64,000 bases of DNA from Pseudovibrio sp. M1P-2-3 (GTDB lineage: Bacteria; Pseudomonadota; Alphaproteobacteria; Rhizobiales; Stappiaceae): the NCBI RefSeq assembly GCF_031501865.1, contig NZ_JARRCW010000001.1, forward strand, positions 629,001-693,000, in the 5' to 3' direction. The stretch's first letter is position 1, and each line of letters begins with the position of its first letter. This document shows positions 9,491-17,588 of the stretch, in pieces. The notes under the pieces were generated by a model. The model searched no databases, was not told the origin of the DNA, and worked only from the letters and a program-made list of their open reading frames with translations. The position numbers and the translations under genes are program-made.

Positions 9491-9543
9491 AAAGTAATTA
9501 CTTTTTATATATAGATCACATTTAAATAAGTAAATGCTTATTT
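9491..9543. promoter_or_regulatory. Two AT-rich dyads upstream of the MFS gene (candidate operators)
   Basis: AAAGTAATTACTTT (9491-9504) is a perfect 14-bp palindrome. AAATAAG (9524-9530) and CTTATTT (9537-9543) form a second dyad with a 6-base spacer. Both lie within 70 bases of the leftward MFS start, where a MarR- or TetR-type repressor of an exporter commonly binds. No regulator gene is adjacent. Confidence 0.35.
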
Positions 9544-9736
9544 TATTTTAAAATACTGAAATGTCTTGCGGCACGAAATGTAATTACTGAATCGTAAAAA
9601 AGCGGCTACGAGAACTCGTCAAGGCACTTATTGTTTTACTCGGGGACCAAATCTGGAAACAGAGGAGGTATTGAAACCTTGCTCAGGGGAGAGCACAACT
9701 ATCAATTATACATACATGTTGGTGCTTTTTACGGAA

Positions 9737-9754
9737 GGGTCATAGATTTGTTAT
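9737..9754 (+). promoter_or_regulatory. Candidate Pho box upstream of phoX
   Basis: GGGTCAT, AGAT and TTGTTAT form two 7-base repeats 11 bases apart, each matching 5 of 7 positions of the PhoB repeat CTGTCAT. The site ends 80 bases before the phoX start. PhoX genes are PhoB targets in many bacteria, so the position makes sense, but the match is modest. The rest of the 9544-9833 gap shows nothing else I can name. Confidence 0.4.
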
Positions 9755-9833
9755 GAGCCATTGATAGCGTACCGCTGAAAACTAGGGGTAGCCCAGAAGG
9801 TTTCTATAGGTAAAAGTTGCTGGAGTGCTGACG

Positions 9834-11720
9834 ATGAATGGTAGAAAAACAGACCTTTCTTTTGATGAATATGACGATCTTACTCGCGGTGAAGATACGA
9901 CAATAGAATTTGATGAGGTCGTGGAACAGGCTATTTCACGTCGTGGCTTTCTGGGTGGTGTTGTAGCCATGAGTACGGCCAGTTTCCTACTTGGAACCAG
10001 TGATCTGGTGGTCCGAAAAGCCGCTGCTGCTTCAAACAGTTTTGATTTTTCACCAATTCAAGCTGGTACAACCGATACAATTACTCTCCCTGAGGGGTAT
10101 AGCTGGCATTCTGTTGTATCTTGGGGTGATCCTCTGTTTTCCGATGCGTCCGAGTTTGACGGGGTGACCCGTGGTAGCGCCGAGACACAAGCCCGCGCTG
10201 TGGGGGACAACAATGATGGCATGCATCTCTTCCAGATTGAAGGAAAGACAGTCTTCGCCTTAAATAATGAGTATACCAACCGCACTCTTATGTGGGAGGG
10301 GGGCGTGCCCGCCAATGATGACGCCATTTTGAAGGGTAAGAATGCCCATGGGGTCACTATCGCGGAGCTGGCGCAAAAGGGTGGCAAATGGTCCATCGTG
10401 AAGGATTCCCCGTTCAACCGCCGTATTACACCAGATACACCGATGGAACTGACTGGGCCGGCCCGTGGCCATGACTTGATGAAAACTGCAGCTGACCCAA
10501 AAGGTATTCAAAGTCTTGGGACTTGGAATAACTGCGGAAATGGCAAAACTCCTTGGGGCACGTATCTTGCCTGTGAGGAGAATTTCAATGGCTACTTCTC
10601 CGCTTCTGAAGAAGGTTTCGTGCCAAGCGAAGATATGAGACGCTATGGTATTTCTGCGAAAGACTGGGGTTACGGCTGGGCGAAAATTGATGAGCGCTTT
10701 GATGTTATAAAGCACCCCAATGAGCCAAACCGGGCTGGCTATGTTGTTGAAATAGACCCATCTGTCCCGCACAGCACCCCGAAAAAGCTTTCAGCTTTGG
10801 GTCGTTTCAAGCACGAAAATGCCGAGCTTGTTGTGGCAAGTAGTGGCCACGTTGTTGTTTACCTTGGAGATGATGAGCGCGGTGAGTTCGTTTATCGTTT
10901 TGTCTCCGATGGCAAGTATGATCCATCCGGTGACAATTCGGAACTGCTGGAAAAGGGCCAGCTTTATGTGGCCAAGTTCAACGATGACCTTTCAGGTCAA
11001 TGGCTGGCACTGACGCCGGAAGCGACGGGGATGTCGTCTGATGCGGAAATCTGTATCCGCACCCGTCAGGCTGCTTCAAGCGTTGGCGCAACAACTATGG
11101 ATCGCCCCGAGTGGGTTGCTGCACATCCCGAACGGGCTGAGGTTTACTGCGCCCTCACCAACAATAAAAATCGGGGTATCCTGACAAATGCGGGTGGGGA
11201 TGAAACGCCCGTTGGTGGTCCCAATCCGCGCCAAGCCAACATGTACGGCCAGATCGTGCGTTGGATGCCTGATGGCGATGATCACACAGCCGAGGGCTTC
11301 AAATGGAACCTGTTTGTGTTGGCGGGCAACCCAACTGTTCATATTGATAGCGGGGCGGGGTCTGAGAACATCACAGCCGACAATATTTTCAACTCTCCAG
11401 ATGGCCTCAGCTTTGATAGTCGTGGCTTCCTCTGGATACAGACTGATGGCAGTTACTCCAATATTGGGGACTTTGCGGGGATGGGGAATAACCAAATGCT
11501 TGTGGGGGATACCAAAACCGGAGATATTTCCCGCTTCCTCGTTGGGCCCGTGGGCTGCGAGGTGACTGGTGCCACTTGGTCTGCTGACAAGAAGACCATG
11601 TTCGTAGGCATTCAGCACCCCGGTGAAAAAGGCGGTAGTCATTTCCCAGAGGGCGGCGAAAGCCTGCCACGCTCAACTGTCATCGCCATAACCCGCGATG
11701 ATGGCGGTGTGATGGGGTGA
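9834..11720 (+). CDS. phoX: PhoX-family alkaline phosphatase, Tat-exported
   Basis: The 628-residue product matches the calcium-dependent PhoX phosphatases (DUF839), which release phosphate from organic esters in the periplasm or outside the cell. A twin-arginine signal, SRRGFLGG (Arg36-Arg37) followed by a hydrophobic stretch, sits behind an acidic N-region, as is usual in PhoX. Family motifs include DGMHLFQ, LALNNEYTN-like FALNNEYTNR, TPWGTYLACEENFNGYF, HENAE, and FNSPDGLSFDSRGFLWIQTDG. I chose ATG 9834 because GGAG lies 8 bases upstream; a GTG at 9825 would sit inside that ribosome-binding site. A candidate Pho box is upstream and a strong terminator downstream. Confidence 0.88.
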   Translation: MNGRKTDLSFDEYDDLTRGEDTTIEFDEVVEQAISRRGFLGGVVAMSTASFLLGTSDLVVRKAAAASNSFDFSPIQAGTTDTITLPEGYSWHSVVSWGDPLFSDASEFDGVTRGSAETQARAVGDNNDGMHLFQIEGKTVFALNNEYTNRTLMWEGGVPANDDAILKGKNAHGVTIAELAQKGGKWSIVKDSPFNRRITPDTPMELTGPARGHDLMKTAADPKGIQSLGTWNNCGNGKTPWGTYLACEENFNGYFSASEEGFVPSEDMRRYGISAKDWGYGWAKIDERFDVIKHPNEPNRAGYVVEIDPSVPHSTPKKLSALGRFKHENAELVVASSGHVVVYLGDDERGEFVYRFVSDGKYDPSGDNSELLEKGQLYVAKFNDDLSGQWLALTPEATGMSSDAEICIRTRQAASSVGATTMDRPEWVAAHPERAEVYCALTNNKNRGILTNAGGDETPVGGPNPRQANMYGQIVRWMPDGDDHTAEGFKWNLFVLAGNPTVHIDSGAGSENITADNIFNSPDGLSFDSRGFLWIQTDGSYSNIGDFAGMGNNQMLVGDTKTGDISRFLVGPVGCEVTGATWSADKKTMFVGIQHPGEKGGSHFPEGGESLPRSTVIAITRDDGGVMG

Positions 11721-11737
11721 TACTAAGCCCACCTGAA

Positions 11738-11768
11738 GAGAGAACCCCACGGTTGTGGGGCTTCTCTC
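11738..11768. terminator. Strong hairpin terminator between phoX and the GNAT gene
   Basis: GAGAGAACCCCAC (11738-11750) pairs with GTGGGGCTTCTCTC (11755-11768) around a GGTT tetraloop, with one bulged C. It separates convergent genes and could serve both. Confidence 0.65.
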
Positions 11769-11788
11769 ATGGCTTTAAACAGTTGCTG

Positions 11789-12226
11789 CTAAGCAGATTG
11801 TATGTGCAGCTTTAGCAGCATGTCTCCGGTTTGTTCAAAAATGCACTCTTTGACAAACTTGAAGCCGTAGCGATCATAAAACCTTCGGCCACTCCGGTTT
11901 TCCTTAAAGACACTGACGAACAGTTCTTCATGAAGTGTTTTGGCCTTGTTACATAAGGCAGTGCCATGACCTTGGCCATGGTGGGCAGGGTCGACAAAAA
12001 GAGCACCGATTTCATTGCCTAAAAGAGCAATAAATCCAATCACTTTATCCTCTACTGTCGCAACCCATGTATCGGCATTGGGGAGGTATAGATTGGGTAT
12101 ATTCTCTCGCTCTTTCTTTAAAAAATCATCACTCAAAAATGGGTGTGCATACTTTGAGGCTGTCTCCCAGATATCAAGAAGGTCCTCCAAATCTGATTGA
12201 TGAAAAGGACGAATTTCTACGTTCAT
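11789..12226 (-). CDS. GNAT-family N-acetyltransferase
   Basis: The 145-residue protein has the single GNAT fold: an N-terminal IRPFHQSDLEDLLDIWE region, the acetyl-CoA-binding loop GALFVDPAHHGQGHGTALC (motif A, Q/RxxGxG/A as HGQGHG), and a C-terminal FYDRYGFK motif. It resembles the YjaB-like group. The chosen ATG at 12226 has AGAGGAAA about 8 bases upstream; a further in-frame start 24 bases upstream is less well placed. The substrate is unknown, and no neighbouring gene identifies it. Confidence 0.8.
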   Translation of the reverse strand: MNVEIRPFHQSDLEDLLDIWETASKYAHPFLSDDFLKKERENIPNLYLPNADTWVATVEDKVIGFIALLGNEIGALFVDPAHHGQGHGTALCNKAKTLHEELFVSVFKENRSGRRFYDRYGFKFVKECIFEQTGDMLLKLHIQSA

Positions 12227-12341
12227 AGTTTTTGTTTCCTCTTTGAGCAATTTAGCGCTCGCAATGAGCTGTGCTTAAATCTGGAAACAACACGTAGGTG
12301 CTGGCGGGCGGAACGGATTGAACAATTGCGACAGTTCTGCT

Positions 12342-13175
12342 TCAAATTTCAACGCCGCCATAAATATCAATCGTGAGATCGCGAAGCTTGGCATAGTCAG
12401 TTGGTGTGTTGCCAATCTGTTTTTTGAGATACCGGATCAGGTGGGGTTGATCGCTAAAGTCAAAGGCATAAGCCACATCTGCCCAGTCTATCTCTTTGTC
12501 TGCCATGAGATAAAGGTGTTCAAGAAGAGCTTCCAACCGCAGCATGGATTGGTGCTGCTTCAAGGTAAAGCCGGTGACCTTTCGAAAACTGCGTTCCAAT
12601 GTTCGTCGCGAACAGTCCAACTCTTTTTCTAGATTGGAAAGGGGAGAGGTCCGCAATAGGGGCAAGGCACCAACAGTGAGTGTGTAGTGCCTGTCTCTCA
12701 CCATGGTCTTTAGGATGGGCAGCATAATATCGTCTAAAGCCCGAAGACAACTTTCTGGTTGAGACTGTGCTGTTTTGAGAAGGTCGTTGGTGCAGTGCCC
12801 TAAACTGCTAAAGCTGCTTGAAAGCTCCAGATCCAGCACATGATTTATTTGCGGCTGAGCGGTGCGAAAGGGAAACAGATACAACGCACCTATGTGGAAT
12901 TTTACGCCCAAAATTTTAAGGGGTTGCCGATGGTCCATCCTGTAGGTGCAGCTATGGGGAAACAGCCAATGACTACCTTCCCCCTCCAGTGTGCAATCGT
13001 CCCGCTGGTAGTGATAGTTTTGATTATCTGGTGTGAGCAGTAGGTGTGCAGCGGGATCTGGATTGAGGCGGGGGTAGGGTGTTACAGACTCTGTTTTTTC
13101 TTTCTCCAAAAACCAATAGGTGTCCACAAGCCCTGCGACCGTGGGATTTTGAGGCACATGTCTCCAGATTATCAT
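12342..13175 (-). CDS. AraC-family transcriptional regulator
   Basis: The 277-residue protein has an N-terminal sensor half of the kind found in short AraC regulators (WRHVPQNPTVAGLVDTYWFLE, then NPDPAAHLLL). Its C-terminal AraC DNA-binding half has two helix-turn-helices: CSRRTLERSFRKVTGFTLKQ and FDFSDQPHLIRYLKKQIGNTP. It faces the same way as the GNAT gene 115 bases downstream and the sugar-kinase gene upstream. What it senses and controls cannot be read from the sequence. Confidence 0.82.
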   Translation of the reverse strand: MIIWRHVPQNPTVAGLVDTYWFLEKEKTESVTPYPRLNPDPAAHLLLTPDNQNYHYQRDDCTLEGEGSHWLFPHSCTYRMDHRQPLKILGVKFHIGALYLFPFRTAQPQINHVLDLELSSSFSSLGHCTNDLLKTAQSQPESCLRALDDIMLPILKTMVRDRHYTLTVGALPLLRTSPLSNLEKELDCSRRTLERSFRKVTGFTLKQHQSMLRLEALLEHLYLMADKEIDWADVAYAFDFSDQPHLIRYLKKQIGNTPTDYAKLRDLTIDIYGGVEI

Positions 13176-13242
13176 TTTTTAGCCTGTTGCGCGGGACTTG
13201 CGTGATGGTTTCCTATAGGGGTTCAAACTGATGTTGAAAATC

Positions 13243-14112
13243 CTACGAGTGCTCCCGCTGCCTAGCCAATAAAACCGCGCCCTGCAAGGCATCGCCCTTG
13301 GGCCTTTGCAGGCAAGGAGAAAGGGCTTTTTCTAAAATGCCATAGAACGGGCTGGAGATGCCGCCCAGAAGGGCAATAGGCAGGCTTCGATTTTCATTCA
13401 GTCGCTTGAACGCGTCTTTGATATAAGCGGCACTTTCTTCCAAAATGAGTGTTGCCACCGGATCATTCTGCGTCCAGTGCTCCAGAAGAAGCGGCATGAA
13501 GGCCGCATAGTCCTGAGGCTTGGCTGCTCCTGAAAACTCGACAATATTCTCGGGTTTGAATGAAAAATGTGCAAGCAGACTTCGGGTAAAGCTGCTCTCC
13601 TCAAGTATGCCGTCATGGGCAAGAAGCGTGCGCCGGAGTGCTTCGCGTCCCATAAAGGCGCCACCAGCCTGATCTCCCAGTTGGAAGCCCCAGCCACCAA
13701 GGGAGGTAAACACATCGCCCTCCCGTTTTAGGAGGGCCGACCCCGTTCCAAGAATGGCAATAATACCGTCTCGCCCTTCATGCGCACCTTCTAATGCAAT
13801 ATGTGTGTCTGTGGTCAGCCGTACAGCATCAATTCCAAGCCTGTCCAGAAATCCAGCCTTTTCCTGTTCCCCCAGTACATTCACACCGGCAAGTCCGATA
13901 CATGCGCTTTTTATGCAGGACAAATCGTAGGGCCACCCTGACGTGTCAAAGGCGTTTTTTATGGCCTGCTGTATGGAGTGGCATGTCCCTGTCTGGTCCG
14001 TATTAACGTTGGCGCTGCCAGCTTGCCCCCGTGCAATCTCCTGCCCACCAAGAGAGGATAGAAGAGCCCGGCAAGAAGTGCCGCCGCCATCAATACCGAG
14101 CAGAAATTCCAT
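13243..14112 (-). CDS. BadF/BadG-type ATPase, N-acetylglucosamine kinase-like
   Basis: The 289-residue product has the ASKHA ATPase phosphate-1 motif LLGIDGGGTSCRALL at the N-terminus, a second phosphate motif GIIAILGTGSALL in the middle, and GGWGFQLGDQAGGAFMGREALRR, which is typical of NagK-like N-acetylglucosamine or N-acetylmuramic kinases. ATG 14112 is preceded by GAGG at a good distance. It starts 15 bases after arsC ends, so the two are probably co-transcribed. A cytoplasmic amino-sugar kinase used in cell-wall sugar salvage is the likely role; the precise sugar is not certain. Confidence 0.78.
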   Translation of the reverse strand: MEFLLGIDGGGTSCRALLSSLGGQEIARGQAGSANVNTDQTGTCHSIQQAIKNAFDTSGWPYDLSCIKSACIGLAGVNVLGEQEKAGFLDRLGIDAVRLTTDTHIALEGAHEGRDGIIAILGTGSALLKREGDVFTSLGGWGFQLGDQAGGAFMGREALRRTLLAHDGILEESSFTRSLLAHFSFKPENIVEFSGAAKPQDYAAFMPLLLEHWTQNDPVATLILEESAAYIKDAFKRLNENRSLPIALLGGISSPFYGILEKALSPCLQRPKGDALQGAVLLARQREHS

Positions 14113-14127
14113 AGCCAGCCTCAAGTC

Positions 14128-14529
14128 CTAGCGGTGAACAATCGTTCCATCTTCTTTTGTAAATGTAACGAATTCTTCATTTTCCAATAACGGAAATGCT
14201 TCCTCACAGGGACGGCACAACTTGGTGCCTTTAGGAGACACCACGATGGGGCGGTTCATCAAAATTGGATGCTCAATGATGAAATCTATCAGTTCATCAT
14301 CACTGAACCGGTCACTGTCCAGTTCAAACTCGTCATAGGGCGTGCCACGCTTGCGCAAAATTGGACGGACGCCAACACCCATGTCAGCGATGAGCTTTAC
14401 CAGTGTTTCGCGAGTTGGAGGAGTTTTCAAGTATTCGATTACCTGCGGTTCGCTGCCGCTTTCGCGGATCATACGCAAGGTGTTGCGGGAGGTGCCGCAT
14501 TTGGGATTGTGATAGATGGTTATACTCAT
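14128..14529 (-). CDS. arsC: Arsenate reductase ArsC (glutaredoxin-dependent type)
   Basis: The 133-residue protein has the ArsC thioredoxin-like fold and the catalytic loop HNPKCGTSRNTL near residue 10, whose Cys attacks arsenate. It also has the conserved TPPTRETL and RPIVVSPKGTKLCRP segments, where the Arg residues bind the oxyanion. I chose ATG 14529, which begins MSITIYHNPKCG as in the family; the frame extends 16 codons further up without a better start. No arsB or arsR neighbour is present, so it may be a housekeeping copy. Confidence 0.88.
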   Translation of the reverse strand: MSITIYHNPKCGTSRNTLRMIRESGSEPQVIEYLKTPPTRETLVKLIADMGVGVRPILRKRGTPYDEFELDSDRFSDDELIDFIIEHPILMNRPIVVSPKGTKLCRPCEEAFPLLENEEFVTFTKEDGTIVHR

Positions 14530-14675
14530 TTTCAAACGCTCTCCAGCCGATCCTTTGCAATCTAGGTGCATTGCCATGGAAAGAAGTGCAACCTAATTGT
14601 TGAACAATGTGTACATTTTACTCACTTGTTCAAGTCTGGAGGTATCGAGTGCCTCATTCTACGGTGGAAGGTGGG

Positions 14676-15845
14676 CTAGTTCCGCTGTCTAGGTTTAATC
14701 TCTTTCTCAATCTTCTTCAGTATTGCCGTGATTTCCAGATCACTTCTGAAAGGGGATTGCCGTCTATGTCTGGTCGATGGCAAAGTTTCGAGTTTTCTGT
14801 TCAATAGGGTCAAAAGCTCGCTATTATTGGCATAACTTTCCCCCCTTCCAAGAGCAGTTGCGTATTCAACAATTGGAACTTCTTGGGACATTGTTGAGCG
14901 GTTTAATTCCAGCAGTACATCATTTCCCTTTGCTATGGCCTCAAGGACTGCCCCCGGGCCGGGCTTTCCAATCATAATTGCTCCAAGCTCCATAAGCCGG
15001 TCAACGTGTTTGATGAACCCGAAAACCAGCTTGGGGTAGGACGTATTAATTTTGTTAATTTTATCTTGCACATGACTTGTATGCCCGCATAGAAAGATAG
15101 CCTGAACGGGTCTTTGTACAGCATTGAGAAGTTGAGCGATATCAAGCATTTTCGGAGATCCAAAGCCTCCGAAAAAGACGATAATTGTGGTTTTGTCAGG
15201 GCTTAGTTTTAGTTTTTTGGCGAGCCTTTCAGAGTAGGGTTCATCTCTTTGAAAAAACATAGGTCTGAGGACTGGTCCACTGAGCAAAAATGACTGTTTT
15301 ATGTCTCGTCCCAACGAAGTCTTGTAGGCGTTCTGGCCAAATGTACAAAAGTAGTCTGCAGTTCGGGGAATCCAGAAATCAGGGTAAATTTCATCAAGAT
15401 CAGTCATCACAACAAGGATCGGGATTCCCAAGAGCGTTGCCTGTTTACTCAGGTTCACGCTGATGGCCGGCGTCACGCAAATCACCAGATCCGGTCTTTC
15501 AAAGGAAAGGTATTCGCGAAAAACCTTATCCATATAGTTAGACTGTGTAGTCTGCAGTGTTTTCGCAGAAAAATCGAGAATCCTCTGTATTAGACCATTG
15601 AAGCGCATGCGCGAGAGGGTGAAGTTATAGAAGTTCTCACCAAAGCGTACCGTGATAAAAGAAAATAACCCAGAGAGTACGAATTGTTTTTTCTTAGCAT
15701 ACTTTGAAAAAGGGCTAACTACCTGCCTGTAGGGGTTTACCAGCACAATGCCCTCTTTCATTTCCTTTGGGGCGCACTGTATGATCCCTTCAGCAGTTGC
15801 TTTATGACCACTTCCAGCATCAATGGTAAACACCAGCGTCTTCAT
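14676..15845 (-). CDS. GT28 / MGDG-synthase-like glycosyltransferase
   Basis: The 389-residue protein begins KTLVFTIDAGSGHKATAEGI, matching the acceptor-side start of MurG- and MGDG-synthase-like enzymes (GGGHxxxA). It also has a GxFG-type loop, VFFGGFGSPKML, and a donor-binding motif, MIGKPGPGAVLEAIAKGNDVLLE, comparable to the GKPGG...EA motif of diacylglycerol glycosyltransferases. Such enzymes add a sugar from UDP- or other nucleotide sugars to diacylglycerol at the inner face of the membrane. It is upstream of arsC in the same direction with about 146 bases between. Glycolipid synthesis is an inference; another lipid acceptor is possible. Confidence 0.65.
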   Translation of the reverse strand: MKTLVFTIDAGSGHKATAEGIIQCAPKEMKEGIVLVNPYRQVVSPFSKYAKKKQFVLSGLFSFITVRFGENFYNFTLSRMRFNGLIQRILDFSAKTLQTTQSNYMDKVFREYLSFERPDLVICVTPAISVNLSKQATLLGIPILVVMTDLDEIYPDFWIPRTADYFCTFGQNAYKTSLGRDIKQSFLLSGPVLRPMFFQRDEPYSERLAKKLKLSPDKTTIIVFFGGFGSPKMLDIAQLLNAVQRPVQAIFLCGHTSHVQDKINKINTSYPKLVFGFIKHVDRLMELGAIMIGKPGPGAVLEAIAKGNDVLLELNRSTMSQEVPIVEYATALGRGESYANNSELLTLLNRKLETLPSTRHRRQSPFRSDLEITAILKKIEKEIKPRQRN

Positions 15846-16215
15846 GGTTAGGTTATCTTATCGTTCATTGGTTATCAGGCGCAGATTGTAGTATACGGCT
15901 GTTCCGCCATTTATAGATTTAACCTTTAAAAATAATGCTAAGATATGAGTGTGGAAATAACGACTTCCATATGGAGCTTTGAGCTTAAAAAGTTCTAAAA
16001 TAAACGATACCTACGTATTTATATTTCAATTACCTATGGTAAATCTTGAATAGGTATTATTTATATTTGTGCCTATGAAATATGATTATGTTTGTCAGGT
16101 TTTATATTTCTTGAAATTTCTGAATATTTAGTCAAAAAATATAACTACTGGAGTGTATTAGGTGAGTTTTAGAAACTTTGCCTGAACCTCTGAATTTTCT
16201 AGGGGATAGGGACAA
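15846..16215. other. AT-rich divergent intergenic region before preT
   Basis: No gene is evident. The 370 bases are AT-rich and lie between the leftward glycosyltransferase and rightward preT. TTACC-TAT-GGTAA (16030-16042) is a small dyad. AATAGGTATTA follows at 16049-16059 and matches one half of the 24-bp palindrome at 33869-33892. The preT promoter and operator are probably here. Confidence 0.5.
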
Positions 16216-17565
16216 ATGAGTGAGTATGGCAAAGCGCCAGATGTCAAAGTCGGTCGATTGACCGGAGAACAGTATCTGGAAAATTTTAGGGATATACACC
16301 CACCTCTCGGGGATCGAGAAGCGATAATCGAAGCCGAGCGTTGTTATTTTTGCTATGACGCACCGTGCGTAACGGCATGCCCTACATCCATTGATATTCC
16401 GCAGTTTATACGAGAAATCTCAACCGGTAATCCAAATGGAGCCGCCGCCACCATCTATTCTCAAAATATTTTGGGTGGTATGTGCGCCCGTGTATGCCCA
16501 ACGGAAACCTTGTGTGAGCAGGCATGTGTGAGGGAAGAATCCGAAGGAAAACCGGTTAAAATTGGTTTGCTGCAACGCAGTGCCACAGATCACTTTATGG
16601 AAACCCGGGAAGGAACTTCTTTCACGCGCGCACCTGAGACGGGAAAGAGAGTGGCAATAGTGGGGGCGGGGCCTGCAGGCCTTTCTTGCGCCCATCGCCT
16701 GGCCACCTATGGCCATGATATCACTTTGTATGATGCCAAGTCCAAGGCGGGGGGACTGAATGAATATGGCATCGCGGCCTACAAGGCGACCAATAACTTT
16801 GCTCAAAAAGAGGTGGAATGGCTCTTGAGTATTGGTGGTATCACCTTTGAAAATGGTTGCAGGTTAGGGACAGACTTTTCTCTGGAGACACTGGTTGAGG
16901 ATTATGATGCCGTATTTCTGGCCGTTGGCCATAGCGGTGTAAATGCAGTTAAGGCTGCTGGGGAAGAATTGAAAAATCTCCATAATGCTGTGAGTTATAT
17001 TCATGATCTGCGGCAGAGCGAAGACCTTTCCAAGTTGCCGGTTGGTGGAAATGTTGTTGTGATTGGCGGGGGGATGACAGCCGTTGATATTGCCGTTCAG
17101 TCCAAGCTTTTAGGCGCTCAAAATGTGACCATGGTTTACAGGCGGGGGCCGGAGCATATTGGAGCCAGCAAATACGAACAGGACCTTGCGCTGCTCAATG
17201 GAGTTGCCATTCGCTTCTGGTCCAAACCTATCGCCTTTCAAGGACATGGAGAGCATCTGAAATCGGTCGATCTGGAAACAACCCGGTTGAATGAGAATGG
17301 TGAACTGGAGGGAACAGGCGAAGTTGAAGCTATTGCAGCAGATGTCTTGTTTCGGGCAGTCGGTCAGCACTTTGTACCCGGTGAGCTTGAAGGGGCTATC
17401 GAGCTTGAAGCTGGACGCATAAAAGTGGATGAAACCTATGCGACCTCCATAAACAAAGTCTGGGCCGGTGGAGACTGTGTTGGGGTAAGTGACGACCTGA
17501 CAGTAAGCGCTGTTGAAGATGGTAAGCAGGCTGCAGAAGCTATTCACACAACCATAAGCGCTTGA
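16216..17565 (+). CDS. preT: NAD-dependent dihydropyrimidine dehydrogenase subunit PreT
   Basis: The 449-residue subunit passes electrons between NADH and PreA in reduction of uracil and thymine to dihydropyrimidines. Its N-terminal region has the Cys-rich Fe-S domain of the glutamate-synthase small-subunit type (CYFCYDAPCVTACPTSIDIP, then GGMCARVCPTETLCEQAC). FAD-binding follows with VAIVGAGPAGLSCAHRLA, and NAD(P)-binding with VVVIGGGMTAVDIAVQSKL. The end AGGDCVG...AVEDGKQAAEAI is the usual FAD contact. It is followed 23 bases later by preA. Genes for later steps (dihydropyrimidinase, beta-ureidopropionase) are not in the window. Confidence 0.92.
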   Translation: MSEYGKAPDVKVGRLTGEQYLENFRDIHPPLGDREAIIEAERCYFCYDAPCVTACPTSIDIPQFIREISTGNPNGAAATIYSQNILGGMCARVCPTETLCEQACVREESEGKPVKIGLLQRSATDHFMETREGTSFTRAPETGKRVAIVGAGPAGLSCAHRLATYGHDITLYDAKSKAGGLNEYGIAAYKATNNFAQKEVEWLLSIGGITFENGCRLGTDFSLETLVEDYDAVFLAVGHSGVNAVKAAGEELKNLHNAVSYIHDLRQSEDLSKLPVGGNVVVIGGGMTAVDIAVQSKLLGAQNVTMVYRRGPEHIGASKYEQDLALLNGVAIRFWSKPIAFQGHGEHLKSVDLETTRLNENGELEGTGEVEAIAADVLFRAVGQHFVPGELEGAIELEAGRIKVDETYATSINKVWAGGDCVGVSDDLTVSAVEDGKQAAEAIHTTISA

Positions 17566-17588
17566 ACTTAAAGGTATTGGAGATAACA

